DNA of 64,000 bases from DATHWB01 sp035544575 (lineage in GTDB: Bacteria > Actinomycetota > Acidimicrobiia > Spongiisociales > ZC4RG35). The first letter of the stretch is position 1, and each line of letters begins with the position of its first letter. The stretch spans positions 1-64,000 of the forward strand of contig DATKEC010000017.1 in the NCBI GenBank assembly GCA_035544575.1, written 5' to 3'. The translations under genes and the position numbers were made by a program. Under the pieces are notes generated by a model. That model made no database searches, was not told the origin of the DNA, and saw only the letters and a list, made by a program, of their open reading frames with translations. Shown here piece by piece: positions 7,637 through 15,589 of the stretch.

Positions 7637-8314
7637 ATGGAGATCATTCTGGTACGTCACGGCGAACCTGCATGGACGCCGGGAAACAAAGTCGAGAACA
7701 ATCCCGAGTTGACGGATCGCGGCCTCGCCCAGGCCCGAGCGTTGGCGCGGCGCGGCTGGGGAGAGATCGACGAGTTGTGGGTCTCGCCTCTGAACCGGGC
7801 ACGGCAGACGATGGAACCGCTCGAGACCGAGCTCGGTCGCACGGCGCAGGTGGTGGACTGGCTGGAGGAGATCCGCAATCCCGCCACGTGGCAAGGGAAG
7901 TCGGCTGACTCCTTCTACGACCTCTTCACCGAACACAACTTGTCGTCCCGAGAACGGCTGTGGGAGGGGCTGCCGGGAGGCGAGTCCGTGGTGGACTTCC
8001 ACCGTCGCGTGGTCGGCGGTCTGCAACACACGCTCGGATCTCACGGGCTGGCCAGAGTCGACCCGGACGATCCCCATCTGTGGGATCAGGCGGCCAGCAA
8101 ACGGATCCTGTGGGTGGCCCACGGTGGGACCAACGCAGTCTCGATCGGTCATCTGCTCGGAGCAGAGCCCACACCGTGGGAATGGGCCCGGTTCGATTCG
8201 GCGCACACCTCGGTCGCCGTCCTCCGCACGACGCGGGTGTCGACCGCATACGCCTTCGGTTTGCACGCCTTCGGCGATGTCTCACACCTCCGGCCCGACG
8301 ACATCACCCGCTGA
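7637..8314 (+). CDS. Histidine phosphatase-family protein
   Basis: Phosphoglycerate-mutase-like phosphatase of 225 aa. The catalytic RHG triad appears at the N-terminus (MEIILVRHGEPAW, phospho-accepting His8) and the second histidine in ILWVAHGGTNAV; the acid residue region is WLEEIRNPATW. Substrate unknown. The ATG at 7637 puts the RHG motif at the usual place; a TACCGT box ends ten bases upstream and no clear ribosome site is seen. The stop lies one base from the convergent prenyltransferase stop. Confidence 0.88.
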   Translation: MEIILVRHGEPAWTPGNKVENNPELTDRGLAQARALARRGWGEIDELWVSPLNRARQTMEPLETELGRTAQVVDWLEEIRNPATWQGKSADSFYDLFTEHNLSSRERLWEGLPGGESVVDFHRRVVGGLQHTLGSHGLARVDPDDPHLWDQAASKRILWVAHGGTNAVSIGHLLGAEPTPWEWARFDSAHTSVAVLRTTRVSTAYAFGLHAFGDVSHLRPDDITR

Positions 8315-8315
8315 G

Positions 8316-9101
8316 TCACTTGCCGAAGCGACGCTCCCTGAGCGTGAAGCTGCGCAGAGCACGCAGGTAGTCGACTCGCCGGAACGCCGGCCAGAACACG
8401 TCGACGAAGACGAACTCCGAATAGGCTGACTGCCACAGCAGAAATCCCGACAGCCGTGATTCCCCCGATGTGCGGATGAGGAGATCTGGATCGGGCACGT
8501 GTGCCGAATACATGCGTTCAGCCAGGGTGTCGGCAGTGATCCGATCTGCGATCTCCTCGGCGGGGACCCCTTCGAGCGCGAGGGAGGAAACCAGGTCCCG
8601 GGCGGCGTCGACGATCTCCTGGCGGCCCCCGTAGCCCAGGGCGATCGTCAGCCACCGCGATCCGTCCGGACGCGCCTGCTCGGCGCGCTTGGCCGCATCG
8701 ACGACCGGATCGGGCAAGAGATCGAGACTCCCGATGAAGCGGATCGCCATGTCGGCGTTGGCACAGCGTTCGGGAAGACGGTCGAAGAGTTCGACGAGGA
8801 CCTCGAAATAGGGGGCGAGCTCCTCGTCGGGTCGGTCCAGGTTCTCCCGGGACAGCAGCCAGCCTGTGATCGCCTGCACTCCGAGTTCGGCGTTCCAATC
8901 GAGGAAGTCCTCGAAGCGGCGCATGCCCGCCCGGTAGCTGTCGGTGTAGCTGGCGAGACCCTCCGACCTCGCATACCGGCGGTGACCGTCCAGAATGACG
9001 GCGACGTGCTTGGGGAACCGTGTCCGGTCGAGACTCGACAGGAGCCGGTCTTCGTAGAGCTTGTAGAGCAGATCCGAGGGTCTCGGAATCGTTCTCGCCA
9101 T
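8316..9101 (-). CDS. uppS: cis-prenyltransferase (isoprenyl transferase, UppS family)
   Basis: Condenses isopentenyl diphosphate in the cis configuration to make polyprenyl carrier lipids. The 261-aa protein has the catalytic aspartate in ILDGHRRYARSEG (Asp38) and the C-terminal signature DPDLLIRTSGESRLSGFLLWQS with YSEFVFVDVFWP. The usual DGNGRWA is DGHRRYA here, nearer to the DGNRRWA of the mycobacterial short-chain Z-farnesyl synthase, so product length is uncertain. A TAGTCT box lies eight bases before the ATG with no Shine-Dalgarno. Confidence 0.9.
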   Translation of the reverse strand: MARTIPRPSDLLYKLYEDRLLSSLDRTRFPKHVAVILDGHRRYARSEGLASYTDSYRAGMRRFEDFLDWNAELGVQAITGWLLSRENLDRPDEELAPYFEVLVELFDRLPERCANADMAIRFIGSLDLLPDPVVDAAKRAEQARPDGSRWLTIALGYGGRQEIVDAARDLVSSLALEGVPAEEIADRITADTLAERMYSAHVPDPDLLIRTSGESRLSGFLLWQSAYSEFVFVDVFWPAFRRVDYLRALRSFTLRERRFGK

Positions 9102-9109
9102 GGGTTGTC

Positions 9110-9115
9110 AGACTA
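9110..9115 (-). promoter_or_regulatory. -10 box for a leaderless uppS transcript
   Basis: TAGTCT on the minus strand (9115-9110) fits TANNNT and ends eight bases before the uppS ATG at 9101. A start point 7-8 nt downstream would fall on the start codon, and no Shine-Dalgarno is present. Confidence 0.4.
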
Positions 9116-9177
9116 CCGAGCGGAACGGTTCACTCACGACGAGGTGCCAGGATCCACGTCCAGGACGAGGACGCACG

Positions 9178-9870
9178 ATGAAGCCTGATCGAGACACCCT
9201 CGAAACCGTGACGATGATGACGATCGGTCGGATGCATCATCCCTTCCGCGGGTTCCTGAACGGAGCGGCGGCCATCGCTGCCATCGTGGGTCTGGCCGTC
9301 CTGCTCGTGGCAAATCCGGGGGGAGCCTCACTCACCGCGGCCCTGCTGATCTACGCCGGGAGCCTCGTGGCGATGTTCACGGTGTCGTGTCTGTATCACT
9401 CGGTCCCCTGGACGCCGCGCTGGAAGTCGCGGATGCGACGTTTCGACCACTCGGCGATCTTCCTCGTCGTCGCAGGCACGTACACGCCGGTGGCGGTGGT
9501 GGCACTGGACCCGGTGTGGCGTCACGCCAGCCTGGTGGCGGTCTGGGGGGCGGCGATCGTGGGGATCGTCCTCAAGTTCTTCGAGCGCGACATCCGGCTG
9601 GGTCGGTCCGTGACGATCCAATCGATGATGGGATGGGCCGCCGTCATCCCGATGTTCCGGATCGCCGACCGGCTCGGCGGCGACGTGATCATCCTGCTGG
9701 GGATCGCCGGCTTCCTGTACACCGTGGGCATGGTCTTCATGCTGACCGGTCGCCCGCGTCTCTTCCCGCGGGTGTTCTCGCATCATGAGTTGTTCCACGT
9801 GCTGGTCATCGCCGCCAGCGCCGTCAACTTCGCCGCCATCGTCAACTACGTCCTCCCAGCCGCCGCCTGA
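9178..9870 (+). CDS. Hemolysin III / PAQR-family membrane protein
   Basis: Seven-helix integral membrane protein of 230 aa in the HlyIII (PAQR) family. Hydrophobic segments run from AAAIAAIVGLAVLLV through the end. The conserved signatures are SCLYHSVPW, FDHSAIFLVVAGTYTPVAV and HHELFHVLVIAAS; the histidines in these blocks are metal ligands in eukaryotic relatives. The bacterial function is unproven. AGGACG precedes the ATG at 9178. It is convergent with the aminopeptidase P gene across palindromic repeat B. Confidence 0.93.
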   Translation: MKPDRDTLETVTMMTIGRMHHPFRGFLNGAAAIAAIVGLAVLLVANPGGASLTAALLIYAGSLVAMFTVSCLYHSVPWTPRWKSRMRRFDHSAIFLVVAGTYTPVAVVALDPVWRHASLVAVWGAAIVGIVLKFFERDIRLGRSVTIQSMMGWAAVIPMFRIADRLGGDVIILLGIAGFLYTVGMVFMLTGRPRLFPRVFSHHELFHVLVIAASAVNFAAIVNYVLPAAA

Positions 9871-9879
9871 CCCACCCTT

Positions 9880-9956
9880 CCGCGGGCCGGATCGGACGTA
9901 TAGATCCAATCAAACCCAGGGTTAGATCGGACGTATACGTCCGTTTTGGCCCGCGG
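9880..9956. repeat. Palindromic intergenic repeat, copy B
   Basis: A 77-bp element bounded by the inverted 9-mers CCGCGGGCC (9880-9888) and GGCCCGCGG (9948-9956). On the reverse strand it matches copy A (1519-1594) in order and spacing: CGCGGGCC, 5 nt, GGACGTATACGTCC, 6 nt, ACCCTGGGTTTG, 3 nt, then GGATCTATACGTCC, a two-base variant of the palindrome. It fills the gap between two convergent stops, a position consistent with a bidirectional terminator or a REP-like element. Confidence 0.85.
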
Positions 9957-9967
9957 AACGAGGGGGG

Positions 9968-11419
9968 TCAGGTGCGTTGGAGCCAGGAGGGGTCGGCGCA
10001 GAGCGCTTCGATGCGGTCGATTTCGGTCGGGACCGCCGAGGTCAGGTTCTCGTGTCCGTCGTCGGTGATGACGATGTCGTCCTCGATCCGGATTCCAATG
10101 CCGAGGAACGCCTCGGGGATACGGTGGCTGATCGACTCCGCCGCCTCCTTCTCGGCGGCTTCCGCCTCCCGGGCGGCCGCCGTCCCCTCCAGGATCCGCC
10201 GCCGGGTCCACGCGTCGAGGTCGTGCTCGAGCAGTGTGAACTCCACCTCCGGCCGATCCGGGGCGACGTAGATGCCGGGTTCGACCGTGAAGGCCATCCC
10301 CGCTTCCAACGGACGGTGCAGGCCACCGATGCGCACCGCCCCGGCATCGTGGACATCGAGGCCCAGCCAGTGGCTGGTGCCATGCATGAAGAACTGGCGG
10401 TAGAGATGCATCGCGAGGATGTCGTCGGCGGTACGCGGTACCAGACCGAGCGCCGACAGTCCGTCCGCGAGAACCGCGGTCGAGGCGTCGTGCACTTCGC
10501 GGAGGGTCGCTCCGGGGCGGGCCGCCCCAATCCCGGCGCGCTCGGCTGCGAGCACGACCTCGTAGAGCGCCCGCTGCGGCGCGGTGAAGCGTCCGTTCGC
10601 AGGGAAGGTCCGGGTGATGTCGGAGCTGTACATGTCCACTTCGGCGGCGGCATCGATGAGGATCAGGTCGCCGTCCTCGATCAGCCGATCGTTCTCGATG
10701 TAGTGCAGGACGATCGCGTTGGGACCCGACGCCACGATCGACGGGTAGCCGTTGCGGGGCGAGCCGGCCTCCCGCCAGACATACTCCATCGCCGCCTGCA
10801 CCTGGTACTCGTAGAGACCGGGCCGGGCGAACCGCATCGCCTCGCGATGTCCTTCCGCCGACAAGGAACACGCCGCCCGCATGCTCTCGATCTCCGAGAC
10901 GGACTTCCGAAGCCGCTGATCGCCGAGGACAACGCCGACATCGTGAACGGACAGGGGAACGGCCGTGCCGAAGCGCTCGTGCTGGGAACGAGCGGTCTCG
11001 AGCAGCCGGCCGATGGCGGCATCATGCGTCGCATTGCCGAGCCGATAAAACAACGTGTCCCGACCCTGCATGAGTCGGGGCAGGACCGCGTCGAACTCCG
11101 CGACTTCGTAGGCGGCATCCGCCGCGAAACGGTCCCTGGCTCCCTCGACGCCCATCCGGTACCCGGTCCAGATCTCCATCTCGGGGTCGCGCGGCCGGAC
11201 GAAGAGGTGGTAATCGCCGTCGGCATGTCCCGGCACCAGCACACAAACGGCGTCTGGCTCGTGGAATCCGGTCAGGTAGTGGAAGTCGGAGTCCTGGCGG
11301 AAGGGATGGTTCACATCGTCGTTGCGGACGGTTTCAACCGCGGCGGGGATGATGGCGATCGCGCCGTCACCGATGGCGTCGGACAGGGCGGTCCGGTGGT
11401 CTTTGAAGCGGTCTGGCAT
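9968..11419 (-). CDS. pepP: Xaa-Pro aminopeptidase (aminopeptidase P, M24B)
   Basis: Removes N-terminal residues preceding proline. The 483-aa enzyme has the N-terminal domain with VNHPFRQDSDFHYLTGF and the pita-bread catalytic domain. Metal-ligand blocks are DLILIDAAAEVDMYSSDITRTFP, HGTSHWLGLDVHDAG, FTVEPGIYV and GIRIEDDIVITDDG. Length is in the family range. GGAAGG lies a few bases before the ATG at 11419. Likely cytoplasmic peptide turnover. Confidence 0.95.
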   Translation of the reverse strand: MPDRFKDHRTALSDAIGDGAIAIIPAAVETVRNDDVNHPFRQDSDFHYLTGFHEPDAVCVLVPGHADGDYHLFVRPRDPEMEIWTGYRMGVEGARDRFAADAAYEVAEFDAVLPRLMQGRDTLFYRLGNATHDAAIGRLLETARSQHERFGTAVPLSVHDVGVVLGDQRLRKSVSEIESMRAACSLSAEGHREAMRFARPGLYEYQVQAAMEYVWREAGSPRNGYPSIVASGPNAIVLHYIENDRLIEDGDLILIDAAAEVDMYSSDITRTFPANGRFTAPQRALYEVVLAAERAGIGAARPGATLREVHDASTAVLADGLSALGLVPRTADDILAMHLYRQFFMHGTSHWLGLDVHDAGAVRIGGLHRPLEAGMAFTVEPGIYVAPDRPEVEFTLLEHDLDAWTRRRILEGTAAAREAEAAEKEAAESISHRIPEAFLGIGIRIEDDIVITDDGHENLTSAVPTEIDRIEALCADPSWLQRT

Positions 11420-11452
11420 GGGTCCTTCCGGTCTGGTGCGAAGTCTGCCAGA

Positions 11453-12376
11453 TCAGTCGGTGGGTGCCAGCCGGACGATGAGCGGCGCGTGGTCCGATCC
11501 CAAGCGGGGCCCGAGCCGCCGATCGAGGGTCGCCAGGTCGGGACTGTGCAAGAGGTGGTCGATCTGGACACGCACCAGCGGGTTGCCGTCCATCGGAAAG
11601 GACGGCTGGAGTCCGAAGCCACGCGTCGAGTCGACCATCCCGGTCGCCGAGATCAACGACCGCCATGCGTGAGACCACTGGGTGGCGTTCAGGTCCCCGG
11701 TGACCAGGTATGCGCCGTCCGAGTTGGCCGCCCAATCGGCCGCCCAACTCATCTGGGCGTTGTGCAGAGCGGCCCGCTCCGCAGTGATCGGAGACAGCGG
11801 ATGGACTCCGAGCAGCCTCACCTCCCGCCCTCCGACGTCGATGACGACTTCGACTGCCCGGGGTTCGGCGGTGGCAAACCCGAAGCCCTCGAATTCGGCC
11901 CCAGGTTTTGCCAGGACCATCGTCGAAAAGATCAGCCCCGGCTGGCCGACCGAGTAGATCTCATAGCCGAGGTCGGCTGCCACCGCTGCCTCCTCCCACA
12001 GCCTCGTCGTCTCGTGCAGGAACACCACATCGGGTGCGGTCCGACCGATGTAGTCGAAGACACCGGCGCGGGCCTCGTTCGAGGCATGGACGTTGAACGA
12101 CATCACCGTGAAGCTCGCATCCTCGGAGACAGCGGCATGCGGCGGGCTCATCCACAGCAGTCCGACGAGCGCGGCATTGAGCAGGCCCACGAGAAGAACC
12201 CCCAGCCCCGTCTTGCGCCACTTGCCGACGATGACTCCCAAGCCCAACAAGGTCCCCACCACCGCGTACTGGGGTCGGAAGTTCGACAGAAGGTCGAAGC
12301 CCCACCACCACGCCCCGGCGAAGCCGGCGACTGCGGCAGCGGACACCATCAGTGCCGGGAGAACGAGGAGGACCAC
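11453..12376 (-). CDS. Membrane-anchored endonuclease/exonuclease/phosphatase-family protein
   Basis: A 307-aa EEP-fold protein with three N-terminal hydrophobic segments (VVLLVLPALMVSAAAVAGF, YAVVGTLLGLGVIVG, GLGVLLVGLLNAALVGLLW) followed by the catalytic domain: FTVMSFNVHASN, DVVFLHETTRLWEE, YLVTGDLNATQWS and GSDHAPLIVRLAP carry the usual Asn, Glu, Asp and His. Substrate unknown. The GTG at 12376 is chosen because it lies one base after the dehalogenase stop; earlier in-frame ATGs would overlap that gene. Confidence 0.85.
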   Translation of the reverse strand: MVLLVLPALMVSAAAVAGFAGAWWWGFDLLSNFRPQYAVVGTLLGLGVIVGKWRKTGLGVLLVGLLNAALVGLLWMSPPHAAVSEDASFTVMSFNVHASNEARAGVFDYIGRTAPDVVFLHETTRLWEEAAVAADLGYEIYSVGQPGLIFSTMVLAKPGAEFEGFGFATAEPRAVEVVIDVGGREVRLLGVHPLSPITAERAALHNAQMSWAADWAANSDGAYLVTGDLNATQWSHAWRSLISATGMVDSTRGFGLQPSFPMDGNPLVRVQIDHLLHSPDLATLDRRLGPRLGSDHAPLIVRLAPTD

Positions 12377-12377
12377 G

Positions 12378-13229
12378 TCAGCCGAGGCTCCGCAGGAAGG
12401 CGGCGGCGGCACGGCCGATCTCAGGTCCCGAGTCCTCCTGGATGAAATGCGAACCCGCAACCGTCACTTCCTGCTGATTGGGCCACGTTCGGCAGAAGTC
12501 CCGTTGGCGCCCGACGAGGATCGACCCCGGTTCGGCGTTGATGAAGAGCTTGGGGACGTCCGAGCCGGCCAGCCATTCGGCGTAATCCGCGACGATGGCG
12601 GCGACGTCGGCCGGATGGCCGTCGATCGGGATCTGGCGCGGCCAGGAGAGTGTCGGGCGCCGACCCTCCCCCTGTTCGAGGAAGGGCCGTCGATACTCGG
12701 CCAGGGTCTCGGCGGACAGCGGGGCGAGCACCGAGGCCGGCAGAATGCGTTCGACGAAGACGTTCTTGTCCAAGACGATCGTCTCGCCCGCCTCGCTCCG
12801 CATCGCCTCGAAGATCCCCCGAGCCGAATCCGGCCAGTCCGACCACTCCACCGGCATCACGATCGTCTCCATGTAGACGAGAGCCCTGACGGCATCGCGG
12901 TGGCGATTCGCCCAGTCGAACCCGAGTCCCCCGCCCCAGTCGTGGACGACAAAGGTGACGTCGCTCTCGACACCAAGGGCGTCGAGCAATCCGTCGAGGT
13001 AGGGGCGGTGATCGACGAAGCGATAGTCGCCACCAACCTTGTCCGAGTCGCCCATCCCGATGAGGTCAGGGGCGATGCAGCGGCCGATACCTTCGAGTTC
13101 ACCGATGACGTCCCGCCACAGGTACGACGAAGTCGGGTTGCCGTGGAGGAACACGATCGGAGCGCCCGCTCCCCGCTCGACGTACGCCATGCGGGCCCCG
13201 TGTACATCGCAGTACTGCTTGTCGGTCAT
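12378..13229 (-). CDS. dhaA: Haloalkane dehalogenase (HLD-II type)
   Basis: Alpha/beta-hydrolase that hydrolyses carbon-halogen bonds to an alcohol and halide. The 283-aa protein resembles the DhaA/LinB group: FLHGNPTSSYLWRDVIGEL, RCIAPDLIGMGDSDK and HDWGGGLGFDWANRH. The full catalytic set is visible: nucleophile Asp97, halide-stabilising Asn31 and Trp98, acid Glu121 (MET), and His261 in GSHFIQEDSG. No regulator or halo-acid gene lies nearby. A TACCGT box ends seven bases before the ATG, suggesting a leaderless transcript. Confidence 0.92.
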   Translation of the reverse strand: MTDKQYCDVHGARMAYVERGAGAPIVFLHGNPTSSYLWRDVIGELEGIGRCIAPDLIGMGDSDKVGGDYRFVDHRPYLDGLLDALGVESDVTFVVHDWGGGLGFDWANRHRDAVRALVYMETIVMPVEWSDWPDSARGIFEAMRSEAGETIVLDKNVFVERILPASVLAPLSAETLAEYRRPFLEQGEGRRPTLSWPRQIPIDGHPADVAAIVADYAEWLAGSDVPKLFINAEPGSILVGRQRDFCRTWPNQQEVTVAGSHFIQEDSGPEIGRAAAAFLRSLG

Positions 13230-13236
13230 GCCGGCG

Positions 13237-13242
13237 ACGGTA
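13237..13242 (-). promoter_or_regulatory. -10 box for a leaderless dhaA transcript
   Basis: TACCGT on the minus strand fits TANNNT and ends seven bases before the ATG at 13229; no Shine-Dalgarno lies between. The divergent antiporter gene has the matching box TACGGT at 13276-13281. Confidence 0.4.
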
Positions 13243-13275
13243 CCTGCCCAAATCGGCCTGCACCGAAGCCTCGTC

Positions 13276-13281
13276 TACGGT
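13276..13281 (+). promoter_or_regulatory. -10 box for a leaderless antiporter transcript
   Basis: TACGGT fits TANNNT and ends eight bases before the GTG start at 13290. No Shine-Dalgarno is present between them. Confidence 0.4.
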
Positions 13282-13289
13282 ATCGCCCC

Positions 13290-14234
13290 GTGGATCTGTC
13301 ACTGACCGCCATCGTCCAGGTCATCGGCGGTCTGGCACTGTTGACGGTCGCCGCCGATCGTCTGGTGCTCTCCGCTGCACGCCTGTCGAAACGTTCCGGT
13401 CTGTCACCCATCCTCATCGGCGCCGTCGTGGTCGGGTTGGGTACGTCGCTTCCCGAAATGCTCGTCTCGGGTCTCGCCGCCGCCGAACCGGACGGCATGG
13501 ATCTGGCGCTGGGAAACATCGTCGGGTCGAACATCGCCAACATCGGCCTGGTCCTCGGTCTGAGCGTCGTGATCAGTCCGATCGTCGGCCAGGCCCGGAT
13601 ACTCAATCGCGAGGGCAGGCTGATGCTCGTCGGCATGCTGCTGCTCACGGGTCTCGCCTGGGACGGTGAGCTGTCGTTGCTCGATGGCGTCGTGCTGGGA
13701 GTCGGACTGGTCATCGCTCTCAGCCTGATGGTGATCTGGTCACAACGCGACACCTCTGCCGCCATCGATCTCGACGAGATCGGACGGGACGAGGACATCC
13801 GTCCGGGGGTCGAGGTTCTGTTCGGGATCGGGTCGCTGGGCGTGACGCTGTTGGGCGCACAGCTCCTCGTCACGGGGGCCGAGGAAGTCGCTCTGGGCAT
13901 GGGCGTCTCCCAGGCGGTGATCGGGCTCACCCTGGTCGCAGTCGGGACCTCACTCCCCGAGCTGGCAACGGCGCTGGCCGCCGCCCGACGCAAAGAGAAC
14001 GACCTCGTCCTGGGCAACGTCCTCGGATCCAACCTCTTCAACGCCCTCGGCGTCGGCGCCGTCGCGGGAGTGATCGGCGACGGGACGTTCACGGCCAACT
14101 TCAACCCCAGCCTGGTCATCATGATGGGGGTGGCAGTCCTCGCCGGCGTCCTCGCCACGATTGGCCGCCGCCTCGACCGCTGGCAGGGAGCCGTCCTGCT
14201 GGTCGCCTACCCCCTGGTCCTGTTGTTCGTCTGA
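13290..14234 (+). CDS. Calcium/sodium antiporter (CaCA family, YrbG-like)
   Basis: Cation/Ca2+ exchanger of 314 aa with about ten hydrophobic helices in two inverted halves. Both alpha-repeats are clear: VVGLGTSLPEMLVSG with GNIVGSNIANIGLVLG, and VAVGTSLPELATALAA with GNVLGSNLFNALGVG. A hydrophilic loop (SQRDTSAAIDLDEIGRDED) separates the halves. The GTG at 13290 fits the start of the first helix. It is divergent from dhaA and convergent with argH. Confidence 0.93.
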   Translation: MDLSLTAIVQVIGGLALLTVAADRLVLSAARLSKRSGLSPILIGAVVVGLGTSLPEMLVSGLAAAEPDGMDLALGNIVGSNIANIGLVLGLSVVISPIVGQARILNREGRLMLVGMLLLTGLAWDGELSLLDGVVLGVGLVIALSLMVIWSQRDTSAAIDLDEIGRDEDIRPGVEVLFGIGSLGVTLLGAQLLVTGAEEVALGMGVSQAVIGLTLVAVGTSLPELATALAAARRKENDLVLGNVLGSNLFNALGVGAVAGVIGDGTFTANFNPSLVIMMGVAVLAGVLATIGRRLDRWQGAVLLVAYPLVLLFV

Positions 14235-14239
14235 TCAGC

Positions 14240-15589
14240 TCACAGCAGACGGCGCAGGGCCGAGATCTGCTGATGGACCGAGCGGACCGATCCCCCACCC
14301 TGGGAGACCCTGCGCTGGATCGAGTCTCCGATGTCGATCCGCCCGAGATCGGAGGTCTCGAACCGGGCATCGGCGGCGGCGAGATCCTCTGCGGTGGCGG
14401 TGTCGAGCCCGCGGTCCGAGGCGACCAGGCTCGACACGAGACGTCCGACGGCATGATGTGCCTCCCGAAACGGCACGCCGCGTTCCACCAGCGCCTCCGC
14501 CAGGTCGAGCGCCGTCACCCAGGTTGCCGGCTCCGGGGGGTCGAAGGTGGCGCTGCCGAGCATGGCGGTGAGCGCCGTAAGCGTCGTCGCCGCCAGATCG
14601 TCGGCCGCGAACAGGTAGGTCTTGTCCTCCTGCAAGTCCCGGTTGTAGGTCATCGGTAGACCCTTCTGCAGGGCCAGTATCGACGTGAGCGCGCCGATCG
14701 CCCCTGCCGACCGACCCCGCGCCAGTTCGGCGATGTCAGGATTCTTCTTCTGGGGAAGCGCCGAGCTCCCGGTGGTGAAGTCGTCACCGAAGCCGACCCA
14801 GCCGAACTCGGTGCTGGACCACAAGACGATCTCCTCAGCCAGCCTCGAGAGGTCGATCATGACCTGGGTGGCACACCAGATGTGTTCGGCCACGAGGTCG
14901 CGGGATCCAACCGCGTCCATCGAATTCGCGAACACGACGTCGAAGCCGAGGGTCCTAGCGGTGTTGGCCGGTTCGATGCGAAGACTGGTGCCGCCGGCCG
15001 CTCCCGCCCCCAACGGGGAGACGCCCAAGCGACGGGACAGGTCATCGAAGCGAGACCGACCTCGCAGCAGCATCCAGGCATAGGCGAGCAGGTGATGACC
15101 CAGGGACACCGCCTGAGCCTGCTGGAGGTGGGTGTAGGAGGGGATGATCGTCTCGGCGTGACGTTCCGCCAGGCCGATCAGCGTGCGCACCAATTCGGTC
15201 AGCTGTTCGGCTCGGTCCTGGCCGGCGCGGCGCATGTAGAGCCTCACATCGAGGGCGATCTGGTCGTTGCGCGAGCGGCCGGTGTGAAGCTTGCCGCCGA
15301 CGTCACCGACGACTTCGACCAGCCGTCGCTCCACCGCCGAGTGCACGTCCTCGTCGGCCGGGTCGAAGTCGAACGATCCGTCGTTGGCCTCGGCCAGGAG
15401 CAGCCTGAGACCTTCACCCAGGACTGCGGCCTCCTCGAGGGAGACCAGACCGACATCGCCCAGCATGGCCACATGCGCCATCGACCCGCGGATGTCGTCT
15501 GCCAACAACCGACGGTCGACGTCCGTCACTGTGTAGTCCCAGAGGATGCGGTCGGGTTCGGTCCCGAAGCGGCCGCCCCAGAGCGTCAC
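14240..15589 (-). CDS. argH: Argininosuccinate lyase
   Basis: Final step of arginine synthesis: splits argininosuccinate into arginine and fumarate. The 449-aa protein has MTLWGGRFGTEPDRILWDYT, VGGKLHTGRSRNDQIALD, YTHLQQAQAVSLGHHL and the fumarase/lyase signature GSSALPQKKNPD. Length is normal. Its ATG overlaps the argG stop (ATGA), so argR-argG-argH are translationally coupled. Confidence 0.97.
   Translation of the reverse strand: MTLWGGRFGTEPDRILWDYTVTDVDRRLLADDIRGSMAHVAMLGDVGLVSLEEAAVLGEGLRLLLAEANDGSFDFDPADEDVHSAVERRLVEVVGDVGGKLHTGRSRNDQIALDVRLYMRRAGQDRAEQLTELVRTLIGLAERHAETIIPSYTHLQQAQAVSLGHHLLAYAWMLLRGRSRFDDLSRRLGVSPLGAGAAGGTSLRIEPANTARTLGFDVVFANSMDAVGSRDLVAEHIWCATQVMIDLSRLAEEIVLWSSTEFGWVGFGDDFTTGSSALPQKKNPDIAELARGRSAGAIGALTSILALQKGLPMTYNRDLQEDKTYLFAADDLAATTLTALTAMLGSATFDPPEPATWVTALDLAEALVERGVPFREAHHAVGRLVSSLVASDRGLDTATAEDLAAADARFETSDLGRIDIGDSIQRRVSQGGGSVRSVHQQISALRRLL

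Noticed and set aside
9977..12445. An 822-codon plus-strand frame
   Set aside because: It is antisense to aminopeptidase P and the EEP protein, both with clear motifs; its own translation shows no domain or signal.
12093..13289. Long N-terminal extension of the antiporter reading frame
   Set aside because: It is antisense to the EEP and dehalogenase genes; the antiporter homology starts at GTG 13290.
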